A stretch of 8,514 nucleotides of DNA from Owenweeksia sp. TMED14 (GTDB taxonomy: Bacteria; Bacteroidota; Bacteroidia; Flavobacteriales; Schleiferiaceae): contig NHBT01000023.1 in the NCBI GenBank assembly GCA_002167805.1, forward strand, positions 51,384 through 59,897, in the 5' to 3' direction. The position numbers and the translations under genes were made by a program. Below the pieces are notes generated by a model that saw only the letters and a list, made by a program, of their open reading frames with translations, was not told where the DNA came from and did no database searches. Shown here piece after piece: positions 1 through 6,802 of this stretch; position 1 is the first letter of the stretch, and each line of letters opens with the position of its first letter.

Positions 1-818
1 GCCTCACGAAATGCGCTTTGATGCGTTCCACCCTGAGTTGTATGCTGTCCATTAACGAAGCTGTAATATTGCTCACTTTGAGATTTATCAGCATGGGTTA
101 ATGCTACCTCTATATCTTCGCCCCTTAGATGAATTATTGGGTGAATGATTTCACCAGATAGATTATTCTTGAGAAGATCTTTTAATCCGTCCTCAGAAAA
201 ATACTTTTCATTATTTAAGAAAATAGAGAGTCCCGGATTTAGGTAGACATAATTCCAAACCAACTTCTCTACATATTCAATTTGGAATTTATAGTTATTA
301 AAAATTTTTGAATCCGGCCTGAATTCAACTTTTGTTCCTCTTCGGGAAGAGCTTTCTATAATATTACTTTCTTCTATTAAAACTCCCCTTTGAAAATTTG
401 CAAATTTCGATTTTGAATCACGAAAGGACTCTACAATAAAATTCTCAGATAAGGCATTTACCGCTTTAGTCCCTACACCATTGAGACCAACCGATTTTTT
501 AAACGCTTTCGAGTCATACTTCGCGCCAGTATTCATTTTTGAGACAACATCTACAACTTTTCCTAAGGGTATTCCTCTTCCAAAATCTCTAATAACTACC
601 GCACCTTCTTTGATTTGAATTTCAATGGTTCGTCCTCCACCCATCACAAATTCATCTATAGAATTGTCAACAACCTCTTTTACTAAAATATAAATTCCAT
701 CATCCGGTGATGACCCATCACCAAGTTTACCGATATACATACCCGGTCTAAGTCGGATATGCTCTTGCCATTCGAGGCTTCTAATATTATCTTCAGTATA
801 AACTGTGTTTTCAGACAT
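1..818 (-). CDS. parE: DNA topoisomerase IV subunit B (ParE-type), 3' end cut off by the window
   Basis: Type IIA topoisomerase ATPase subunit, which with ParA/ParC decatenates daughter chromosomes. The minus-strand reading frame is open without interruption from the ATG at 818-816 to the left edge, giving 272 residues, so about the first 40-45% of a protein usually a little over 600 residues long in Bacteroidota. The GHKL ATPase fold is clear: RPGMYIG at residues 24-30, the catalytic glutamate E48 and metal-binding N52 in [18 protein letters not shown] at 78-84, and the ATP-lid motif [14 protein letters not shown] from residue 111. [13 protein letters not shown] near the edge belongs to the transducer domain. 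The N-terminus ([20 protein letters not shown], with [11 protein letters not shown] after the first motif) is what I know from Bacteroidota ParE rather than GyrB; that choice rests on remembered family sequences. It lies 126 bases downstream of ychF on the same strand. A poor -7 match (TAGTTTCG, 836-829) precedes it. No Shine-Dalgarno sequence is visible. Confidence 0.93.
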   Translation of the reverse strand, partial: MSENTVYTEDNIRSLEWQEHIRLRPGMYIGKLGDGSSPDDGIYILVKEVVDNSIDEFVMGGGRTIEIQIKEGAVVIRDFGRGIPLGKVVDVVSKMNTGAKYDSKAFKKSVGLNGVGTKAVNALSENFIVESFRDSKSKFANFQRGVLIEESNIIESSSRRGTKVEFRPDSKIFNNYKFQIEYVEKLVWNYVYLNPGLSIFLNNEKYFSEDGLKDLLKNNLSGEIIHPIIHLRGEDIEVALTHADKSQSEQYYSFVNGQHTTQGGTHQSAFRE

Positions 819-871
819 GGTTATGATGCGAAACTACACAAGACTCATGAACTAAACCATGTTATTTAGAA

Positions 872-891
872 GCTTTTAATCCACTAAAAGC
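872..891. repeat. Small perfect inverted repeat between ychF and parE
   Basis: GCTTTTA and TAAAAGC are perfect 7-base complements around a 6-base loop. On the minus strand the hairpin would lie after the ychF stop and before the parE start and is followed by TTCTAAAT, so it has no real U-tract; on the plus strand ATAAGTTTTT follows, but no plus-strand gene ends here. It could be a weak terminator or attenuator between the two genes, an RNA-processing hairpin, or chance in AT-rich DNA. Confidence 0.35.
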
Positions 892-944
892 ATAAGTTTT
901 TAACAAAGAGGCCAAATAATCTTCTATTCCTATTTTGATCAAAA

Positions 945-2036
945 TTAAACATTGAACTTAAAATGCATTACGTCGCCATCTTGCACAATGTAATCTTTTC
1001 CCTCCAACCTCATTTTTCCGGCTTCTTTTGCTGCATTCTCATTTTGAAACTTTATGAAATCTGAATAAGATATTACTTCAGCTTTTATAAAACCCTTTTC
1101 AAAATCACCATGAATGACACCGGCACTCTCTGGAGCAGTACTACCTTTTTTTATAGTCCATGCTCGAACCTCCTTGGGACCTGCTGTAAAATATGTTTGC
1201 AAATCAAGCATCGAATATGACTCCCGAATAATTTTATTTACTCCAGGTTCAGTCAAACCTAAGTCATCTAGAAATAAATTTCTTTCATCTTGATCATCAA
1301 ATTCAACAATATCAGATTCTATTTCAACCGCTAGATATACCACATGTGAATTTTCTTCTTTTGCCATATCCTTTACCATTTGAACCATTTCATTACCATC
1401 TTTAGCTGAAACCTCATCTACATTACAAACGTATAAAACAGGTTTATCTGTTAATAAATGATAATCCCTTACCCAATTAGATTCCTGATCATTACGCTGA
1501 AAAAGTCGTGCAGATTTACCAAGCTCGATATGCTCTTTCAATCGCATTGCCATTTCTAATTCCTTAATTGCATCTTTTTCTCCTGTCTTGGCAGTTTTTT
1601 GAATCTTTATTATTCTTTTCTCCAGTGACTCTAAGTCCTTTAATTGCAATTCAATATCAATAGTTTCTTTGTCCCGGATGGGATTAATTGAACCTTCAAC
1701 GTGAACTATATTTTCATTATCAAAACAACGCAGCACATGCAGAATTGCATTGCATTCTCGAATATTTCCCAAAAATTTATTACCTAAACCTTCTCCTTTA
1801 CTTGCTCCTTTGACAAGTCCTGCAATATCAACTATCTCTACAGTAGCCGGAATTAACTTTTCAGGGTTTACGATAGACTCCAATGTCTTCAATCTCAAAT
1901 CTGGAACATTTACTGTCCCAAGATTAGGCTCAATTGTGCAAAAAGGGAAATTGGCAGCTTGGGCTTTAGCATTGCTCAAACAATTAAAAAGTGTAGATTT
2001 TCCTACATTAGGAAGCCCTACGATTCCGCATTTCAT
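945..2036 (-). CDS. ychF: YchF/OLA1-family redox-regulated P-loop ATPase
   Basis: Full-length YchF, 363 residues, the usual size for this universally conserved Obg-related protein, which binds ribosomes and hydrolyses ATP in preference to GTP. Visible parts in order: Walker A/G1 loop GLPNVGKST (residues 7-15); FPFCTIEPN (30-38), in which C33 appears equivalent to the redox-sensitive cysteine of the E. coli protein; G3 motif DIAGLVKGASKGEG (70-83); a charged helical coiled-coil insertion (about 125-200); NVDE (205-208) in place of the canonical NKxD guanine motif, the hallmark of ATP preference; and a C-terminal TGS domain (about 278-363, from LQTYFTAGPKEVRAW). The start is supported by the family N-terminus MKCGIVGLPN. 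It diverges from the transketolase operon across 70 bases; a perfect TAnnTTTG box at 2060-2053 would give a leader of only about 10 bases. parE follows downstream. No Shine-Dalgarno sequence is seen. Its exact cellular role is still debated, with translation and stress response both proposed. Confidence 0.97.
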   Translation of the reverse strand: MKCGIVGLPNVGKSTLFNCLSNAKAQAANFPFCTIEPNLGTVNVPDLRLKTLESIVNPEKLIPATVEIVDIAGLVKGASKGEGLGNKFLGNIRECNAILHVLRCFDNENIVHVEGSINPIRDKETIDIELQLKDLESLEKRIIKIQKTAKTGEKDAIKELEMAMRLKEHIELGKSARLFQRNDQESNWVRDYHLLTDKPVLYVCNVDEVSAKDGNEMVQMVKDMAKEENSHVVYLAVEIESDIVEFDDQDERNLFLDDLGLTEPGVNKIIRESYSMLDLQTYFTAGPKEVRAWTIKKGSTAPESAGVIHGDFEKGFIKAEVISYSDFIKFQNENAAKEAGKMRLEGKDYIVQDGDVMHFKFNV

Positions 2037-2052
2037 ATTATTTTATTTTTCA

Positions 2053-2060
2053 CAAATGTA
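2053..2060 (-). promoter_or_regulatory. Bacteroidota-type -7 box for ychF
   Basis: Read on the minus strand this is TACATTTG, a perfect match to the Bacteroidota primary-sigma -7 consensus TAnnTTTG, ending 16 bases before the ychF ATG. No TTG/TTTG -33 element is visible at the expected distance. Transcription would begin about 10 bases upstream of the start codon, which is a very short leader. This is a consensus match in the right place, not an experimental site. Confidence 0.5.
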
Positions 2061-2075
2061 CTCATCCATAGACCT

Positions 2076-2083
2076 TACTTTTG
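2076..2083 (+). promoter_or_regulatory. Bacteroidota-type -7 box for the transketolase operon
   Basis: TACTTTTG matches the TAnnTTTG consensus perfectly and lies 23 bases before the ATG at 2107, predicting a leader of roughly 15-20 bases. No clear -33 TTTG is present: the expected region (about 2050-2057) is occupied by the oppositely oriented ychF box. Probable promoter for the five-gene plus-strand run. Confidence 0.5.
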
Positions 2084-2106
2084 TGAAATAATAATCGAAA
2101 TTTTCC

Positions 2107-2955
2107 ATGGACAAATCAATTGAAAAAATCCCATCTCAAATAAGACGAGATATTCTTAGGATGGTACATGCAGTGCAATCTGGTCATCCAGGAGGATCAC
2201 TTGGATGTACAGAGTTTTTTGTAGCACTTTACTTTAAGATATTAAATCACGATAAAGAGTCCTTTAACATGAATGGACAAAATGAGGATATTTTTTTCTT
2301 AAGCAATGGCCATATCAGTCCAGTATTCTATAGTGTTCTGGCAAGAGCTGGATACTTTTCAATAGGTGAATTAAGCACATTTAGGAAATTAAATTCGCGC
2401 CTTCAGGGACATCCAACAACACATGAAGGCCTCCCGGGAGTTAGAATTGCCTCGGGCAGCTTAGGACAAGGATTATCAGTTGCTTTAGGTGCCGCTGAAG
2501 CCAAAAAGTTATCTGATGATAATAATCTAGTCTTTTCACTCCATGGTGATGGAGAACTTCAAGAAGGCCAAATCTGGGAAGCTGCCCTTTATGCAGGCTC
2601 AAAAAATATTGATAATATAATTGCAACAATAGATGCAAATGGACAACAAATAGATGGATCAACAAATGATGTAATGCCAATGGGAGATATTGGTTCGAAA
2701 TTTATTTCTTTTGGATGGGAAGTATTAAAAATTGATAATGGAAATAATCTAAGTGAGGTAATTGAAGGATTAAATACGGCTATAAATTTATCTGGAAAAG
2801 GAAAACCAGTTTGTATAGTTATGCAAACTGAAATGGGCGCAGGAGTTGATTTTATGACAGGTACTCATAAGTGGCACGGCATTGCTCCCAGTGATGAACA
2901 ACTAGAAAAAGCCTTGAGCCAGCTACCTGAGACCTTAGGTGATTATCCAATTTAA
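2107..2955 (+). CDS. tkt: Transketolase, N-terminal (thiamine-diphosphate-binding) subunit
   Basis: 282 residues, matching the N-terminal half of transketolase encoded as a separate gene. With the partner gene at 4357 it should transfer two-carbon ketol units between sugar phosphates in the cytoplasm (non-oxidative pentose phosphate pathway). Visible motifs: SGHPGGSLG (25-33), whose histidine contacts the cofactor; NGH (67-69); GLPG (108-111) and GSLGQGLS (117-124); the thiamine-diphosphate/metal motif GDGELQEG (147-154) ending at N178 in DANGQQIDG; and HKWHG (254-258), the usual form in split enzymes. No PYR or C-terminal transketolase domain is present, so it is a genuine half, not a truncation. 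The ATG at 2107 gives the expected short N-terminus; there is no Shine-Dalgarno sequence. First gene of the plus-strand operon. Its TAA overlaps the vWA start as TAATG, suggesting coupled translation. A related split enzyme such as a transketolase-like DXP synthase is less likely, because the motifs are transketolase-specific. Confidence 0.95.
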   Translation: MDKSIEKIPSQIRRDILRMVHAVQSGHPGGSLGCTEFFVALYFKILNHDKESFNMNGQNEDIFFLSNGHISPVFYSVLARAGYFSIGELSTFRKLNSRLQGHPTTHEGLPGVRIASGSLGQGLSVALGAAEAKKLSDDNNLVFSLHGDGELQEGQIWEAALYAGSKNIDNIIATIDANGQQIDGSTNDVMPMGDIGSKFISFGWEVLKIDNGNNLSEVIEGLNTAINLSGKGKPVCIVMQTEMGAGVDFMTGTHKWHGIAPSDEQLEKALSQLPETLGDYPI

Positions 2956-4346
2956 TGAGAAAGTTCATTTTTACAATAGGATTCTCAATTTTAATAGGTC
3001 CAATACTCTGCCAAAAGTTAACTCCAAAAAAATATATAGAGTCAGAAAAGCTGACTAGAATATTATTTGTTCTTGACGCCTCAAATTCAATGTATGGTAG
3101 ATGGGAAAATGGAACAAAAATGGAGATTGCTCAAAGGTTGATGAATAGTATGATTGACAGTCTTTCTGAAATTCAAGATCCGAATTTTCAACTTGCTCTA
3201 CGTGTATACGGTCATCAAAAACCCGTACCCCCTCAAGATTGTAACGATACAAAATTAGAAGTGCCATTTAATTATAAAAATCTTAATCGAATAAAACAGA
3301 AAATCAGAGAACTGAGACCAATGGGGACTACACCGATCGCTAGATCAATTTTAAGTGCTGCAGGCGATTTTCCAAGTTGTGAAAATTGTAGGAATATCCT
3401 CATTCTAATTACCGATGGTGTTGAGGCATGTGACGAAGATCCTTGTAAAGCTTCAAAAATTCTTCAAAAGAAAGGGATTTTGCTGAAACCTTTTGTAATT
3501 GGAGTTGGATTGGAGCCGGAACTAGTAAATTCATTTGATTGCGTTGGCTCTTATTACGATGCAAAGAATGAAAATACTTTTAAAAAAGTCCTAGATGTTA
3601 TTGTAACCCAAGTACTAAATAATACCTCAGCTCAAATTAATTTGATTGGTAATGATGGAAAGGCATCTGAGACGAACTTGCCAATAATATTGAAAAATAT
3701 AAAAAGCGATCAAATTCAAAATATGTTTATCCACACTCTTAATTATAAGAATCTTCCTGATACTTTAAATCTAGATCCATTGATTCAATATGAAGGCCAA
3801 GTGTTCTCGATACCTCCAGTTAAAATCGACTCATCATATATCTTTTCCGGTAAGCACAATCAATTGGGAACAGAAATAGTCTCTGGAGAACTTAAATTAA
3901 GTATGCCAGGTTCCAAATCGCTTCAATACAAACCATTAGCGATTGTGAGACAGGTGGGAAAGTCAGAAATATTAAATGTTCAATATTTTAATTCCACAAC
4001 CAGATACCTTTCAGGTTATTATGAAATTGATATTCTAACCCTACCCCGCTATCAAGAAAAAGTTCTTATCGAGGCAGGTAAAACTCATGATTTCATTATT
4101 CCTACTCCAGGGGATGTTACGATTCAATTGAAGACCAATGGATACGGTTCGATTTTTGAATCTGTTGGGTCAAAACTAGAATGGGTAATAAATATAGACG
4201 ATCAATTAACACGTCAAAAATTCTCTCTCCAACCTGGTCAATATATACTTATCTTCAGATCTGGAAGCGCACAACAAACATCATATTCAAAAACAAAAAA
4301 ATTCAATGTCTCATCAGGTAATTCCACTCTTGTACGATTACCTTAA
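2955..4346 (+). CDS. Secreted von Willebrand factor A (vWA) domain protein, function unknown
   Basis: 463 residues. The N-terminus (MRKF, then a hydrophobic stretch to about residue 19) is a signal peptide, probably cleaved near LC/Q; the cysteine there lacks a good lipobox, so a lipoprotein is possible but not favoured. The vWA domain covers about 33-222 with a complete metal-ion-dependent adhesion site: DASNS (41-45), a threonine in GTTP (124-127) and TDG (153-155). The mature part has six cysteines (96, 142, 145, 159, 164, 196), including CENC and CDEDPC, compatible with disulfides outside the cytoplasm. The remainder (about 225-463) looks like beta-sandwich segments; GYYEIDILTLPRY (355-367) and LQPGQYILIFRS (425-436) resemble repeated PGxY-type strands that I remember following vWA domains in Bacteroidota. 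No outer transmembrane anchor or type IX sorting tail is evident. It lies between the two transketolase genes and starts inside the stop codon of the first. Likely a periplasmic or surface protein-interaction module; partner unknown. Confidence 0.85.
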   Translation: MRKFIFTIGFSILIGPILCQKLTPKKYIESEKLTRILFVLDASNSMYGRWENGTKMEIAQRLMNSMIDSLSEIQDPNFQLALRVYGHQKPVPPQDCNDTKLEVPFNYKNLNRIKQKIRELRPMGTTPIARSILSAAGDFPSCENCRNILILITDGVEACDEDPCKASKILQKKGILLKPFVIGVGLEPELVNSFDCVGSYYDAKNENTFKKVLDVIVTQVLNNTSAQINLIGNDGKASETNLPIILKNIKSDQIQNMFIHTLNYKNLPDTLNLDPLIQYEGQVFSIPPVKIDSSYIFSGKHNQLGTEIVSGELKLSMPGSKSLQYKPLAIVRQVGKSEILNVQYFNSTTRYLSGYYEIDILTLPRYQEKVLIEAGKTHDFIIPTPGDVTIQLKTNGYGSIFESVGSKLEWVINIDDQLTRQKFSLQPGQYILIFRSGSAQQTSYSKTKKFNVSSGNSTLVRLP

Positions 4347-4357
4347 AAAAAAAAAAA
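4345..4357 (+). repeat. A13 homopolymer at the vWA/transketolase-C junction
   Basis: Thirteen consecutive A residues begin with the last two bases of the vWA TAA stop and end with the A of the preferred transketolase-C ATG. A-rich sequence before start codons is normal in Bacteroidota, where it substitutes for Shine-Dalgarno pairing, but an uninterrupted run this long is prone to slippage by DNA and RNA polymerase. It may also be an assembly or sequencing length error by a base or more. Confidence 0.9.
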
Positions 4358-5307
4358 TGCACAATTTTATAAATTCTGGCAATAAAGACACGCGGTCAGG
4401 CTTTGGTGACGGGTTGCTCTTTTTAGGAAGAAATAACCCCAATGTCGTTGCATTATGCTCAGATTTAACAGGATCTTTGAAAATGAATTACTTTGCGGAT
4501 GAATTCCCAAATCGCTTTTTTCAAACAGGAATTTCAGAGGCCAATATGATGGGTATGGCTGCAGGACTATCAATTGGAAACTATATCCCATTTACTGGAA
4601 CCTTCGCAAATTTTTCAACAGGCAGAGTTTATGATCAAATTCGTCAAAGCATCGCCTATTCTGGAAAAAATGTAAAAATCTGCGCTTCGCATGCAGGGCT
4701 AACCCTTGGCGAAGACGGTGCTACTCATCAAATTCTTGAGGATATAGGACTAATGAAAATGCTTCCGGGGATGGTTGTTATATCACCTTGTGATTTTAAT
4801 CAAACTCGAGCAGCTACTATTGCTATTTCTGATTATTCAGGCCCAGTATACTTAAGATTTGGACGTCCGAAAGTTCCAAATTTCACTCCATCAGAAAAAC
4901 CATTTGAAATTGGCAAAGCTGATATATTAACTGAAGGAAAAGACGTAACGATAATTGCAAATGGCCATTTAGTTTGGGAGGCTTTGGAAGCATACAATTC
5001 GCTAACAAAAATTGGAATAAATGCAGAGGTAATAAATTTTGCTACCATAAAGCCTTTGGATATTAGTACGCTTCTTAAAAGTGTTGAAAAAACAGGTCGA
5101 GTAGTCACTGCAGAAGAGCATCAAAAAAATGGTGGTCTTGGAGATTCAGTAGCCCAAGCACTTGCGTTACACAAACCTTGTCCAGTGGAAATGGTTGGTG
5201 TAAATGACTCCTTCGGAGAAAGTGGGAAACCAGATCAGCTTATGAAAAAGTATGGTCTGGATTCAGCTGCAATAGTAGAAGCCGTAAAAAGTGTTTTGAA
5301 ACGTTAA
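4357..5307 (+). CDS. tkt: Transketolase, C-terminal (pyrimidine-binding and regulatory) subunit
   Basis: 316 residues from the ATG at 4357. It supplies the PYR domain and C-terminal domain missing from the 2107-2955 product. Motifs: DTRSGFGDGL (11-20), the usual opening of this subunit; GISEANM (58-64), where E61 corresponds to the catalytic glutamate that activates the cofactor; ASHAGLTLGEDGATHQ (110-125), which lines the active site; YLRFGRPKVP (165-174); and a C-terminal Rossmann-like domain from about residue 185, with a TAEEH motif (251-255). An in-frame ATG at 4306 would add 17 residues ending in four lysines read from the poly-A tract and overlap the vWA gene; I reject it because family members start close to the DTRSGFG motif. 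Together the halves total 598 residues, somewhat shorter than the roughly 660 of single-chain enzymes. The stop is followed by 47 bases and then the aminotransferase. Confidence 0.94.
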   Translation: MHNFINSGNKDTRSGFGDGLLFLGRNNPNVVALCSDLTGSLKMNYFADEFPNRFFQTGISEANMMGMAAGLSIGNYIPFTGTFANFSTGRVYDQIRQSIAYSGKNVKICASHAGLTLGEDGATHQILEDIGLMKMLPGMVVISPCDFNQTRAATIAISDYSGPVYLRFGRPKVPNFTPSEKPFEIGKADILTEGKDVTIIANGHLVWEALEAYNSLTKIGINAEVINFATIKPLDISTLLKSVEKTGRVVTAEEHQKNGGLGDSVAQALALHKPCPVEMVGVNDSFGESGKPDQLMKKYGLDSAAIVEAVKSVLKR

Positions 5308-5354
5308 TTTGAAGAAATAAAATACTTTTAACGCGTTTTGGAAAGAATAAAGTA

Positions 5355-6539
5355 ATGGAATTAGAAAAATCCTTTTACAAACATCTAGCTCAAACCACAG
5401 GATCTCCAATGCTACTAAAATTTTCAAAAGCAAATGGAATATATCTCTATGATGATAAAGATGAAAAATATCTGGACTTTATTAGTGGCATAGCAGTTGC
5501 AAACATTGGACATAGTCATCCCGAAGTTATTTCTGCGGTTAAAGAGCAGGTAGACAAACATATGCATCTAATGGTTTACGGAGAATATATTCAAAATATC
5601 CAGGTAAAATATGCAGAATCAATAACTAATGAATTAGCACCCGAGCTGCAAACCGTTTATTGGGTAAATTCAGGCACTGAAGCCACCGAAGGTGCCTTTA
5701 AATTATCAAGAAGAGTGACTGGAAGATCTGAAATAATTTCCTTTAAAGGGTCATATCATGGTTCAACTATAGGAGCCCTCTCATCAATGGGCAATGAAAA
5801 GTACAAAAGAGCTTTTAGACCTTTAGTTCCAGATCACAGACAACTTGAATTCAACGATATAGAGTCTTTAAATGAAATATCCTCGAAAACTGCAGCAGTG
5901 ATTGTAGAATGTATTCAAGCCGGCACAGGTTACAAAAAAGCCGATAAAGTTTTTTTAGATAAATTATCCCGTAAATGTTCAAAAGTTGGAGCAATGCTTA
6001 TAGTTGATGAGTGTCAAACGGCATTTGGTAGGACTGGGAATTTGTTTGCTCACCAAGAATATAGAATAACTCCTGATATACTTTGCTTGGGAAAAGCTCT
6101 TGGAGGAGGGATGCCACTAGGGGCATTTATTTCATCGAAATCGAAAATGATGAAACTTACACATGATCCTATTCTTGGTCATATTACAACCTTTGGAGGA
6201 AACCCAGTTAGCTGCGCTGCAGGGCTTGCTGCATTCGAAGTACTCAAATCCTCGAATTGGCTTGTTGATGTGCAAAAGCGAGGAAAACTAATTAAGCAAG
6301 TTTTAACCTCGCACTCAAGAGTATGTGAAGTACGGGGCACTGGGTTACTTCTTTCTGTTATTTTAGAAACTGAAGATTTTAAAAACTTAGTTTATAAAAA
6401 ACTTATTGAGAGAAAAATAATCACCAACTTTTTTCTGTTTAATAATGAAGCTCTAAGAATAACCCCTCCACTTTGCATAACAGCAAATGAAATAGATTAT
6501 TTCAATTCTAACTTCATCGAAATATTAAATGAACTTTAA
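5355..6539 (+). CDS. Class III PLP-dependent aminotransferase, substrate uncertain
   Basis: 394 residues, a complete fold-type I class III aminotransferase of the kind annotated in Bacteroidota as 'aspartate aminotransferase family' and related to acetylornithine/ornithine aminotransferases. Visible: YLDFISGIAVANIGHSHPEV (39-58); the phosphate-binding NSGTEATEGAFKLSR (105-119); SYHGST (133-138); the PLP-ring aspartate D218 in DECQTAFGRTG (218-228); the Schiff-base lysine K247 in LGKALGGGMPLGAF; TTFGGNPVSCAA (278-289); and the carboxylate-binding R368 in LRITPPL. Where ornithine aminotransferases have EPIQGE, this has ECIQAG (185-190), so the glutamate used as a specificity switch is absent; I therefore do not call it ArgD or ornithine aminotransferase. 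The usual glycine of DExQTGFGRTG is alanine at 223. The start is the ATG at 5355 after an A-rich leader; TACTTTTA (5323-5330) in the 47-base gap is a near -7 box, but no correctly spaced -33 was found, so read-through from the operon promoter is as likely. The small membrane protein follows after 9 bases. Confidence 0.9.
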   Translation: MELEKSFYKHLAQTTGSPMLLKFSKANGIYLYDDKDEKYLDFISGIAVANIGHSHPEVISAVKEQVDKHMHLMVYGEYIQNIQVKYAESITNELAPELQTVYWVNSGTEATEGAFKLSRRVTGRSEIISFKGSYHGSTIGALSSMGNEKYKRAFRPLVPDHRQLEFNDIESLNEISSKTAAVIVECIQAGTGYKKADKVFLDKLSRKCSKVGAMLIVDECQTAFGRTGNLFAHQEYRITPDILCLGKALGGGMPLGAFISSKSKMMKLTHDPILGHITTFGGNPVSCAAGLAAFEVLKSSNWLVDVQKRGKLIKQVLTSHSRVCEVRGTGLLLSVILETEDFKNLVYKKLIERKIITNFFLFNNEALRITPPLCITANEIDYFNSNFIEILNEL

Positions 6540-6548
6540 ATTAAAAGC

Positions 6549-6788
6549 ATGATTAAAGAATCTAAAAAACCTACTTTAATGAAGGGAGTTATAATTTTAG
6601 CATTTTCCTTTCCATTCTTATTTGCTGGACCTGCATTTTATTTCTGGATAGGAGCACCTGCCTTAAAAAATGGAAACTGGTTTTGGACTGGCCTTATAGT
6701 AACTCTAATGTTTGTGGGAGCTGGCCTTATAATACGAGGAATTGTGGCCATTCTAGATAGTCTTTTTGATCAAAATCAAAGCTCTTAA
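6549..6788 (+). CDS. Small two-helix membrane protein, possibly DUF6095-like
   Basis: 79 residues. A short basic N-terminus (KESKK) precedes two hydrophobic segments at about 13-34 and 45-67, separated by GAPALKNGNWFW; the tail (LDSLFDQNQSS) is polar. By charge, both ends are probably cytoplasmic with a short outside loop. The pattern of a lysine-rich start, KGVIILAFSFPFLFAGPA (12-29) and a closing RGIVAILDSLF resembles a family of tiny inner-membrane proteins of Flavobacteriia that I remember as DUF6095, but I cannot verify this. No catalytic motif is visible. It starts 9 bases after the aminotransferase stop, so is very probably co-transcribed, and is the last gene of the plus-strand run. 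An internal ATG at residue 11 is possible but would remove the basic N-terminus. Confidence 0.75.
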   Translation: MIKESKKPTLMKGVIILAFSFPFLFAGPAFYFWIGAPALKNGNWFWTGLIVTLMFVGAGLIIRGIVAILDSLFDQNQSS

Positions 6789-6802
6789 TTTCGAAGACAG
6801 GT

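Larger units (their letters stand above)
2048..2088. repeat. Inverted repeat spanning the ychF/transketolase divergent promoter region
   Basis: TTTCACAAA (2048-2056) and TTTGTGAAA (2080-2088) are perfect 9-base inverted repeats. Counting one mismatch, the arms extend to 13 bases (2048-2060 and 2076-2088), each reading TAC[A/T]TTTGTGAAA outward, with 15 bases between. Each arm therefore contains one TAnnTTTG promoter box plus the next five bases. The symmetry may be simply two similar promoters back to back, or it may be a regulator-binding dyad; the sequence alone cannot decide. Confidence 0.6.

Noticed and set aside
1750..2091. Plus-strand open frame of 113 codons antisense to ychF
   Set aside because: It lies almost wholly opposite a well-conserved gene and its product resembles no family; it is a shadow of ychF codon structure.
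2441..2680. Minus-strand open frame opposite transketolase-N, rich in His and Leu
   Set aside because: Low-complexity composition produced by reading the complement of an AT-rich gene; it covers the conserved cofactor motif on the other strand.
4306..4356. Start of transketolase-C at the ATG at 4306
   Set aside because: It would overlap vWA by 41 bases and add a tail including four lysines encoded by poly-A; the family begins near DTRSGFG, which the ATG at 4357 fits.
4341..4360. Programmed slippage on A13 fusing vWA to transketolase-C
   Set aside because: The vWA stop (TAA, 4344-4346) lies at the front of the run, before slippage could change frame, and an exported/cytoplasmic fusion would make little sense.
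4833..5108. Minus-strand open frame of 91 codons opposite transketolase-C
   Set aside because: Wholly antisense to a conserved domain, with no recognisable product.
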